Positions 1 through 4,474 of a DNA stretch of 5,062 nt are shown here, one piece after another. Origin of the DNA: an uncultured Clostridia bacterium (GTDB taxonomy: Bacteria; Bacillota; Clostridia; Saccharofermentanales; DTU023). The notes under the pieces were generated by a model. It was not told the DNA's origin, ran no database searches, and worked only from the letters and a program-made list of their open reading frames with translations. How positions within the stretch are numbered: position 1 is the first letter of the stretch; each line of letters opens with the position of its first letter. A program made the position numbers and the translations under genes. The stretch covers positions 1 to 5,062 of the forward strand of contig CAMYEY010000092.1 of the NCBI GenBank assembly GCA_947254895.1. Reading direction: 5' to 3'.

Positions 1-13
1 CACCGGTGGCGAA

Positions 14-46
14 TCGTCGGCAGCGTCAGATGTGTATAAGAGACAG
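14..46 (+). other. Illumina Nextera read-1 adapter with Tn5 mosaic end (artefact)
   Basis: Positions 14-27 read TCGTCGGCAGCGTC and positions 28-46 read AGATGTGTATAAGAGACAG, which together are the complete Nextera transposase read-1 adapter; the last 19 bases are the Tn5 mosaic end. This is library sequence left on a contig end. Bases 1-13 lie outside it and are also probably non-native, perhaps index or chimeric sequence, since nothing phage-like can be read there. A frame running through the adapter gives the telltale peptide RQRQMCIRDR, which must not be counted as part of the downstream protein. Genuine sequence starts at about position 47. Confidence 0.98.
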
Positions 47-47
47 A

Positions 48-602
48 ATTTATTGTGATCCTGAAGCAGAGGCTAGATGCGTAACCTATGAAAATGCAAA
101 TGAAGATGCTGACGAATTTGCTTTAGACATAAGAGCTTTAGAAGACTATGAGGATAATGTTGATTTGGTCCTTGATAATTTAAATGTTGGTAGATTTAAC
201 GAGGATCATGTCTTCGAGATACTGAGAGGGAAGGTCCTTGAATGGGCGAAGAATAAAAACTTGTTACACGGCAAAAATAGTGAAAAACAATTTATGAAAT
301 TTATTGAGGAAGTTTTTGAGTTTAAGACAGAAATGGACCAGAACATTGGCGATGGAATACCGATAGACTCCAAATTACAACAAGCTTTTTCCCGGGGAGA
401 AATTGGAGTGGATGAACTATTACAAAAACAGAAGCTGTACATGGAGCTAGAGATGGGAGATATATTTGTAACTTTAATTATTCTATGTGACCAATTAGTT
501 TTAGATCCCGTTGATTGTCTAGATAGGGCTTACGAAAAAATCAAAGATAGAAAAGGAAAAACTATAAACGGAGTATTTATCAAGGAAGGAGATTTAAAAT
601 GA
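48..602 (+). CDS. MazG-like nucleotide pyrophosphohydrolase, 5'-truncated
   Basis: This is the C-terminal 184 residues of a phage MazG-like protein, whose family hydrolyses nucleoside triphosphates to monophosphates and pyrophosphate using Mg2+ held by acidic residues in a four-helix bundle. The metal-binding pattern is visible as EEVFE (E102/E105 when counted from the adapter-derived GTG at 6) and EMGD (E149/D152). A typical phage MazG ending follows: a hydrophobic helix, then DRAYEKIKDRKGKTINGVF. About 43 residues separate the two motifs, more than the usual dozen to two dozen, which suggests an insertion. The stretch before the bundle is very acidic (residues about 18-60) and not recognised. 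No start codon exists in native sequence: the apparent GTG at 6 lies before the adapter, so the true start was lost at the contig end. The stop overlaps the next ATG (ATGA). Its likely role is adjusting nucleotide pools during phage replication; that role is inferred. Confidence 0.85.
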   Translation: MYCDPEAEARCVTYENANEDADEFALDIRALEDYEDNVDLVLDNLNVGRFNEDHVFEILRGKVLEWAKNKNLLHGKNSEKQFMKFIEEVFEFKTEMDQNIGDGIPIDSKLQQAFSRGEIGVDELLQKQKLYMELEMGDIFVTLIILCDQLVLDPVDCLDRAYEKIKDRKGKTINGVFIKEGDLK

Positions 603-1393
603 CAAATAACATGCAATTGGCCAGAGTAGACCAATTAAAAGGATTGCTAAACGGAGAATTAAGAGGAATGTTTCACAACGCACTACAGGAAAATTCCAGA
701 TCCTTTATGGTGTCGCTGATTGACTTATATAATGGCGACGACTACCTCCAAAATTGTGATCCAAAAGAAGTAGCTATGGAAGCTTTAAAGGCAGCGACTC
801 TTAATTTGCCTATCAATAAGGCTCTTGGATATGCCTATATAGTACCTTATAAAAATAAGAATAAATTAACACCTACTTTTATTATTGGATATAAAGGCCT
901 GGTACAGATGGCTCAAAGAAGCGGTCAGTATAAGGCACTTAATGCTGGTGTGATCTATGAGGGTATGGAAATTAAAAAGGACTACCTTAAAGGCACTTTT
1001 GAAATTGCTGGAGAACCAACATCGGATAAAATTATTGGGTATTTTGCTTATTTCCAACTCTTAAATGGCTATGAAAAAGCCTTGTATATGAGTAAGCAAG
1101 ACATAGAAAACTATGCTAAACAGTATAGTCAATCTTATGGCTCCACCTACAGTCCCTGGAAAAAACAATTTGACGAGATGGCACAAAAGACAGTTTTAAG
1201 ACGGCTATTGACTAAGTATGGAGTTTTAACTACAGAATTTGAGGATGTAGTTAAGCAGGAAGAAGATAAAGAGGTTGCTAAGGTAACAGTGGTTAATGCA
1301 GCTCTGGAGCAACCGCCGGTAGAGGCTGAGGTTATTAGCGTGGATACGGACACCGGCGAAGTTATCGAAGAAGATGCAAAGGCGCCATTCTGA
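599..1393 (+). CDS. recT: RecT family single-strand annealing recombinase
   Basis: A 264-residue protein of the RecT/Redbeta-like family, which binds single-stranded DNA and anneals complementary strands in phage recombination and replication restart. Recognisable family blocks are the DPKEVAMEALKAATLNLP segment (about 54-71), then GYAYIVPYKNKNK (77-89), FIIGYKGLVQMAQRSGQYKAL (94-114), and a late SPWKKQFDEMAQKTVLRRL segment (185-203). Length fits the family. The start at 599 follows the Shine-Dalgarno GGAAGGAG (584-591) by seven bases and overlaps the preceding stop as ATGA. The C-terminal 45 residues are acidic and low in complexity, ending EEDAKAPF, which resembles the acidic Pro-Phe tip of bacterial SSB. 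RecT usually pairs with an exonuclease (RecE or YqaJ type); none is in the window, though it could lie upstream of the truncated end. The MBL-fold protein downstream is a common neighbour. Confidence 0.95.
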   Translation: MTNNMQLARVDQLKGLLNGELRGMFHNALQENSRSFMVSLIDLYNGDDYLQNCDPKEVAMEALKAATLNLPINKALGYAYIVPYKNKNKLTPTFIIGYKGLVQMAQRSGQYKALNAGVIYEGMEIKKDYLKGTFEIAGEPTSDKIIGYFAYFQLLNGYEKALYMSKQDIENYAKQYSQSYGSTYSPWKKQFDEMAQKTVLRRLLTKYGVLTTEFEDVVKQEEDKEVAKVTVVNAALEQPPVEAEVISVDTDTGEVIEEDAKAPF

Positions 1394-1617
1394 TGAAAAA
1401 GTGTAAATTAAAAGTTTATGACGAGTTCGGACATGAAACTCAAAAAGTTGTTAATTTTCATGGGATTTTTCAAAAATCTTATATCGTTAAACCCTCTCCT
1501 ATGATTGGAGGAAGTTCAGGCGGCGTAGTTGCTTATCCAGTGGCAGTTGTAGAACTTGATAAAAGATTGTTTGAAGTGAGTTTGGAGTATGTAGGAGAAA
1601 TTTATGATAGAGACTGA
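1393..1617 (+). CDS. Small phage protein of unknown function (74 aa)
   Basis: I do not recognise this family. The 74-residue product begins with a basic, strand-like segment (MKKCKLKVYDEFGHE), has a Gly/Ser-rich turn IGGSSGGVVAYP near residues 38-49, and ends in alternating hydrophobic and charged residues suggesting beta strands (FEVSLEYVGEIYD). It has no signal peptide or clear membrane helix. The ATG overlaps the recT stop by one base (TGATG) and there is only a weak upstream purine stretch, so translation is probably coupled to recT. Its place in an unbroken overlapping operon supports it being real. Inference: an accessory to recombination or replication, but nothing in the sequence proves this. 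Confidence 0.75.
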   Translation: MKKCKLKVYDEFGHETQKVVNFHGIFQKSYIVKPSPMIGGSSGGVVAYPVAVVELDKRLFEVSLEYVGEIYDRD

Positions 1618-1669
1618 AGCTATATCAAGCGGAAGCAAAGGCACTATTTTAAGGAGGTATAGGAAATGA
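1604..1669 (+). CDS. Candidate 21-codon microprotein bridging two phage genes
   Basis: An ATG at 1604 opens a 21-residue frame, MIETEAISSGSKGTILRRYR followed by Lys, ending at TGA 1667-1669. It has AGGAG at 1593-1597, six bases before the ATG, overlaps the end of the previous gene by 14 bases, and its stop overlaps the next gene's ATG at 1666 as ATGA. It therefore fills what would otherwise be the only gap of nearly 50 bases in this part of the operon, with the junction style used elsewhere in the window. The product is Ser/Gly-rich in the middle and strongly basic at the end (RRYRK). I know no family for it. Alternatively it is merely the leader holding the next gene's ribosome binding site. 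Confidence 0.4.
   Translation: MIETEAISSGSKGTILRRYRK
1651..1658 (+). promoter_or_regulatory. Shine-Dalgarno site for the 68-aa gene
   Basis: AAGGAGGT sits seven bases before the ATG at 1666 and matches the 16S 3' end over eight bases. It fixes the start of the gene that begins at 1666. It also lies inside the candidate 21-codon frame, where it encodes Arg-Arg, so ribosomes finishing that frame would be placed directly at the next start. Confidence 0.8.
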
Positions 1670-1872
1670 TAGTAAGTGGAAAACTTGGAATTTTAGTCAA
1701 TCCTGGTACTGTTTATGCAATAGAAAGCTCCGATGGTAAATATGACATCATAGCTGAAAATAAAGATTACACAATTACACTTCATGAAAATCTATCTAAG
1801 GCATGTGTAGAAAATATTATGGCTAGGATTACTTTTCAAATAGAATGCCAGGTTTTAAAAGATGAAGATTGA
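1666..1872 (+). CDS. Small phage protein of unknown function (68 aa)
   Basis: Not a family I recognise. The 68-residue product looks like a small mixed alpha/beta protein: strands in GKLGILVNPGTVYAIES and KYDIIAENKDYTITLHE, then a helix-like NLSKACVENIMARITFQIE, and an acidic end KDED. It has no membrane segment or signal. Its strong Shine-Dalgarno at 1651-1658 makes it probably the best-initiated of the small genes here. Its last 11 bases overlap the start of the MBL-fold gene, which itself has only a weak ribosome site, so this gene may feed ribosomes to the hydrolase. Position suggests a role with the recombination or replication proteins; this is inference. Confidence 0.75.
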   Translation: MIVSGKLGILVNPGTVYAIESSDGKYDIIAENKDYTITLHENLSKACVENIMARITFQIECQVLKDED

Positions 1873-2545
1873 AATTATAGCCAGTGGTAGCTCTGGCAAT
1901 TGCTACAAGATAAGCAATGAGGATACTACACTCTTAATTGAGTGTGGTATCCCTTATAAAAAAATTCAGGAGGCGCTTGATTTTAAAACAGCAAGCATTG
2001 ACGGGGTCTTGGTCAGTCATGAGCATATGGATCATGCTAAGGCTTGTAAGGATTTGATTAAGGCTGGAGTTAATATCTATACTTCTGCCGGCACGGCAGA
2101 GGCGCTAGGTATCGACGAAAGTCACAGGTTTAAAAAAATCATTGCCAAGACAATAGGCAGTTTTAACGTCATCACCTTTAATTTACATCATGATGCCAAG
2201 GAGCCAATAGGATTTTATATCACAGATCAAAAGACAATGGAGTCTTTATTATTTATCACAGACACCATGTATTGTGACTATAAGCTTCCGTGTGATTATC
2301 TGATGATTGAGGTCAATTATGTAAAAGAAACAATCAATCAAAATAAAGGCATCCATCCGGACCTTAGAGCAAGGATTAAAAAGAATCATATGTCTTTAGA
2401 GACGGCCCTGGACTTTCTCAGGAAGTGTAATTTAAAGAGAAATAAAAAGATCTATGTTATGCACTTATCAGATAGCAATTCTGACGCAAAATTTATCAAA
2501 GAGAGCCTGCAAGAAGTCGCAGGTGTAAGTGTAGAGATTTGTTAG
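1862..2545 (+). CDS. MBL-fold metallohydrolase (WalJ/YycJ-like), phage recombination module
   Basis: A 227-residue metallo-beta-lactamase-fold protein. The N-terminal GSSGNCYKI (9-17) is typical of the WalJ/YycJ/PhnP-like branch. The metal site is complete: HEHMDH (H53, H55, D57, H58), H110 in HHDAKEP, D134 in FITDTMYCD, and H201 in MHLSDSNSD near the end. Members bind two metal ions and hydrolyse phosphodiesters; WalJ-like proteins are linked to DNA or cell-wall homeostasis. Phage copies commonly sit beside recT, and a nuclease or repair role is likely but inferred. Length is slightly shorter than chromosomal WalJ. The gene starts with ATG inside the end of the previous gene, and the following GTG-started gene begins 12 bases after its stop. 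It is not an antibiotic-resistance beta-lactamase: the family branch and context are wrong. Confidence 0.9.
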   Translation: MKIEIIASGSSGNCYKISNEDTTLLIECGIPYKKIQEALDFKTASIDGVLVSHEHMDHAKACKDLIKAGVNIYTSAGTAEALGIDESHRFKKIIAKTIGSFNVITFNLHHDAKEPIGFYITDQKTMESLLFITDTMYCDYKLPCDYLMIEVNYVKETINQNKGIHPDLRARIKKNHMSLETALDFLRKCNLKRNKKIYVMHLSDSNSDAKFIKESLQEVAGVSVEIC

Positions 2546-2557
2546 GTAGGTGGTTAT

Positions 2558-3346
2558 GTGGCAAGTAATTTTCAAAATTATTTTTCTCATGACTCAAACG
2601 CTAGAAATGATACAAAGATTTTAAATTTAAGGGCGGCTCTTGGTGCTGAGGGTTACGGAATTTATTTTATGATCCTTGAAAGATTAAGAGAAAGTACAGA
2701 CTACACGAGCGTTACTGATTATAATGCTATAGCCTTTGACCTTCGTGTTGCCTCTGGAACTGTAAAAAAAGTTGTGGAAGATTTTGGGCTATTTTCCTTC
2801 ACCGAAGACGGTGCGCGATTTTACTCTGAAAGCTTCCTAGCAAGAATGCAATTCAAGGACGATAAAAAACAAGAGATCTCAAACAAAAGAAGAGCGGCTG
2901 CAAATAAGCGCTGGGAAAAAGAAAAAAGCAATAGCAATGCAAAAGCAATGCAAATGCAAGCAAAAAAAATGCAAAACGATGCCAAGGATAGGATAGTAAA
3001 GGATAGGATAGTAAAGGATAGGATAGAGATGGTGGACCTAGACAACATAAATCAATTATTAACAAAAAAAATCAACGAGGAATCCTATCATCATCTCCAA
3101 CAATCGATAGATCCAAAAGTCTTATTGGATGAGCTTAATCAGTCCACATGGCTCCGGGAAAACGGGGACTTTATCAATCCAAGTCCAGATTTTCTTGCAA
3201 GAGTCATGTCCGGCAAATATCGCGATTATACGAAAAGCAGCAAAAACAAATTCCACAACTTTGAAACTACCAGCTCAGACCTGAGTCCACAAGAACTGGA
3301 GGACCTTGCACGCAGAAAAGTTGATGAATATGGGGGTGACAAGTGA
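2558..3346 (+). CDS. DUF4373 (Lin1244/Lin1753-like) phage replication protein
   Basis: A 262-residue protein whose first 100 residues match the Lin1244/Lin1753-type N-terminal domain seen in Firmicutes phage replication proteins: YFSHDSNARNDTKILNLRAA, then EGYGIYFMILERLRES and a winged-helix-like region around 55-100. A basic linker follows (RRAAANKRWEKEK, 111-123), then low-complexity Asn/Lys/Met/Gln sequence (124-143) and three KDRI repeats (143-156). The C-terminal part has STWLRENG ... FLARVMSGKYRDY (196-224), a motif shared with many phage DnaD-like initiators. The start is GTG at 2558, supported by AGGTGG a few bases upstream. It probably recognises the phage origin and recruits the host helicase apparatus; this is known only by analogy. 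DNA encoding the linker is strongly repeated and may itself be the origin. The stop overlaps the next gene as GTGA. No helicase loader is seen in the window. Confidence 0.85.
   Translation: MASNFQNYFSHDSNARNDTKILNLRAALGAEGYGIYFMILERLRESTDYTSVTDYNAIAFDLRVASGTVKKVVEDFGLFSFTEDGARFYSESFLARMQFKDDKKQEISNKRRAAANKRWEKEKSNSNAKAMQMQAKKMQNDAKDRIVKDRIVKDRIEMVDLDNINQLLTKKINEESYHHLQQSIDPKVLLDELNQSTWLRENGDFINPSPDFLARVMSGKYRDYTKSSKNKFHNFETTSSDLSPQELEDLARRKVDEYGGDK
2933..2975 (+). repeat. 11-bp tandem duplication and TGCAA motif cluster in the replication gene
   Basis: AGCAATGCAAA occurs twice back to back (2933-2943 and 2944-2954), followed by further TGCAA copies at 2955 and 2970, all inside the linker of the replication protein. 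It could be iteron-like binding sites for the initiator or only replication slippage in a flexible linker. The adjacent 15-bp repeats favour the first reading somewhat. Confidence 0.8.
2984..3028 (+). repeat. Three 15-bp direct repeats, candidate origin iterons
   Basis: The unit AAGGATAGGATAGTA occurs at 2984-2998 and 2999-3013 exactly and at 3014-3028 with the last two bases changed. Each unit also contains a shorter direct repeat, AGGAT-AGGAT. The period is a multiple of three and encodes Lys-Asp-Arg-Ile-Val, so the frame stays open. Directly repeated sites within an initiator gene, next to an A+T-rich patch, are the arrangement of the lambda origin within gene O. Function here is inferred. 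Confidence 0.85.
3043..3077. other. A+T-rich patch beside the repeats, possible DNA unwinding element
   Basis: About 35 bases with very few G or C, including TAAATCAATTATTAAC and a run of eight A, begin 14 bases after the last 15-bp repeat. It encodes part of the replication protein but has the composition and place expected of a strand-opening element next to iterons. There is no clear DnaA box. This is a positional inference. Confidence 0.35.
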
Positions 3347-3684
3347 AAGATTTATTAGGCCGAGAGATCCCTGAAAAAGAAATCCAAGACCAGATTATTG
3401 ATAGCATAAAGCCTTTTTGTCATGTCTACAACACCACAACCGGAGTCTTTAAAGTTGGCCAAGGTAAAAAAGCCAGATGGATTAAAACTTTTCCAAAAGG
3501 CACACCGGACCTTATAGGCTTTAGAAAGCGTGATGGCAAGATGTTTTTTATCGAGGTCAAGAATGGCAAGGGCAGGTTAAGTCCGGAGCAAAAGGAGTTT
3601 TTATCCTGGGCGGAGAATTATCCAATCCTGGTTGGTGTGGCCAGGTGTGTCAATGATGCTTTTAAAATTCTAGAAATTAGGTAG
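3343..3684 (+). CDS. VRR-NUC domain nuclease
   Basis: A 113-residue, single-domain nuclease of the VRR-NUC group (PD-(D/E)XK superfamily), acting on DNA with Mg2+; known family members often cut branched DNA. The conserved elements are an N-terminal helix with E13 (EIPEKEIQDQIID), the GTPDLIGF loop with D56, FFIEVKNGKGRLS with E71 and K73, and SPEQKEFL with Q83. The chain is nearly the full length of stand-alone phage VRR-NUC proteins and looks intact. It starts at GTG 3343, overlapping the previous stop (GTGA), with a GGGGGTG purine stretch just upstream. Its position after the replication protein suggests trimming recombination or replication intermediates before packaging; that role is inferred. 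Confidence 0.93.
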   Translation: MKDLLGREIPEKEIQDQIIDSIKPFCHVYNTTTGVFKVGQGKKARWIKTFPKGTPDLIGFRKRDGKMFFIEVKNGKGRLSPEQKEFLSWAENYPILVGVARCVNDAFKILEIR

Positions 3685-3693
3685 AGGTGGACA

Positions 3694-4149
3694 ATGACAC
3701 CAAAAGAGTATTTGAGTCAGGTCATTCTATTAGACCAGAGGATTGAGACCAACTTGGAATCCATCGAGCGGTTAAAGTCTAGGGCGGCATCTGTCACAAG
3801 TAAGCTCAGTGATGATAAAGGCCAAGGGACAAATAGTCTACATGACTTTACAGATACAGTGGCCAAGGTCTTTGCCCTGGAGGAAAAAGTAAATCAGGAG
3901 ATAGACCAGCTGGTGGATTTAAAGAGTAAGATCACCAAAGAGATTAACGGATTGGATAATAAAGTCTATGCTGTGTTACTGCTTAAGAGATATGTACTTG
4001 GCCGGCCACTACTGGAGATAGCAAAGGACATGAGTTATAGCTATGCTTGGATTAGGCATATGCACGGAGAAGCCTTAGAGGATTTTAAAAAGACTTATCC
4101 GGAAATATTTACGACACAAGACAACACACAAAAACACATTAAGATATGA
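3694..4149 (+). CDS. DUF1492 / ArpU-RinA-like phage transcriptional regulator
   Basis: A 151-residue protein matching DUF1492: it opens MTPKEYLSQVILLDQRIETN, has a charged helical middle likely to form a coiled coil (about 53-90, with VAKVFALEEKVNQEIDQLVDLK), and ends in a sigma-70 region 4-like helix-turn-helix (about 90-130, LLLKRYVLGRPLLEIAKDMS then YSYAWIRHMHGEALEDF). Related ArpU and RinA proteins activate late gene transcription in Gram-positive phages. The start ATG lies a few bases after AGAGGTGG (3683-3690). It is the last gene before a strong terminator, and the packaging genes follow, which is the usual place for a late-switch regulator. The DNA site it binds is not identifiable here; the 4324-4474 leader is the obvious place to look. 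Confidence 0.88.
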   Translation: MTPKEYLSQVILLDQRIETNLESIERLKSRAASVTSKLSDDKGQGTNSLHDFTDTVAKVFALEEKVNQEIDQLVDLKSKITKEINGLDNKVYAVLLLKRYVLGRPLLEIAKDMSYSYAWIRHMHGEALEDFKKTYPEIFTTQDNTQKHIKI

Positions 4150-4204
4150 GATAATATATTTGGGCGAGTGAAGAATCACAGTAACCTCCTTTCTCTTTTG
4201 TTTT

Positions 4205-4233
4205 AAGACTCCTGTAATCCGGGAGTCTTTTTT
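4205..4233 (+). terminator. Rho-independent terminator after the regulator gene
   Basis: AAGACTCC (4205-4212) pairs perfectly with GGAGTCTT (4222-4229) around a nine-base loop, and the 3' arm runs straight into TTTTTT (4228-4233). This closes the early operon 55 bases after the regulator's stop. On the other strand there is no T run after the hairpin, so it is directional. The tRNA begins only four bases after the T run. Confidence 0.9.
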
Positions 4234-4237
4234 ATAT

Positions 4238-4323
4238 GGAAGTGTGCCGGAGCAAGACAAACGGGACGGACTGTAAATCCGTTGGCTAAGCCTACACTGG
4301 TGCGAATCCAGTCACTTCCACCA
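4238..4323 (+). tRNA. tRNA-Tyr (anticodon GTA), class II, CCA encoded, unusual loops
   Basis: A full cloverleaf can be drawn by eye. The acceptor stem is GGAAGTG (4238-4244) with CACTTCC (4313-4319), then A73 and CCA (4321-4323). The D stem is CCG/CGG (4247-4249, 4262-4264). The anticodon stem is ACGGA/TCCGT around CTGTAAA, giving GTA at 4273-4275. A 13-base variable arm contains a GGC/GCC stem. The T stem is ACTGG/CCAGT around TGCGAAT. G1-C72, A73, the GUA anticodon and the long variable arm are the tyrosine identity features and are all present. Two contacts are odd: the D loop (GAGCAAGACAAA) lacks the GG pair, and position 55 of the T loop is G rather than T. It may supply tyrosine for late translation, be decaying, or do something other than translation. 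Confidence 0.88.
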
Positions 4324-4474
4324 TAGGTAGATGCAAGGAGAAGGTAAGTTTATTTCAAGTTAACCGACAACTATTTTCCCCTATAAATACGTTTTTGGTT
4401 CTCTTTGTATCGGGTAAAGTACATGTCAATTAGATGGCTGGGGCGGGAGCAAGGCATGTAAGACTGGAAGATAT
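4324..4474 (+). other. Gene-free leader between the tRNA and HNH gene, with a stem-loop
   Basis: No convincing gene lies here. It contains the weak promoter candidate at 4360-4387 and an inverted repeat, TACATGTC (4420-4427) with GGCATGTA (4453-4460), eight pairs with one G-T pair, enclosing a G-rich loop of 25 bases. The stem-loop ends 14 bases before the HNH start, so it could affect translation. Only frames of 10-12 codons are present. Confidence 0.5.
4360..4387 (+). promoter_or_regulatory. Weak candidate late promoter before the HNH gene
   Basis: TATAAA at 4382-4387 resembles a sigma-70 -10 box, with TTAACC at 4360-4365 (four of six to TTGACA) 16 bases upstream. Transcription would start near 4394 and give a leader of about 80 bases before the HNH gene. 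It lies just after the terminator and tRNA and just before the packaging genes, where a late promoter driven by the DUF1492 regulator would be expected. Such A+T-rich matches arise often by chance. Confidence 0.3.

Noticed and set aside
1862..2545. Antibiotic-resistance metallo-beta-lactamase
   Set aside because: The N-terminus and HHDAKEP motif belong to the WalJ/YycJ-like branch, there is no signal peptide, and the gene sits in a recombination operon.
2933..3028. Short direct repeats as a CRISPR array
   Set aside because: Units of 11 and 15 bases are directly adjacent with no spacers and lie inside a coding frame.
2821..3065. Two minus-strand frames with repeated Leu-Ser-Phe/Tyr-Pro segments
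   Set aside because: They are antisense readings of the 15-bp repeats and A-rich linker of the replication gene, with no ribosome site; the repeats create the apparent hydrophobic pattern.
4168..4206. 12-codon + strand frame MKNHSNLLSLLF before the terminator
   Set aside because: It has a GTG start, no Shine-Dalgarno, and is short enough to be chance.
4423..4461. 12-codon frame MSIRWLGREQGM in the HNH leader
   Set aside because: It is too short and lacks a convincing ribosome site; the sequence is better described as a stem-loop.
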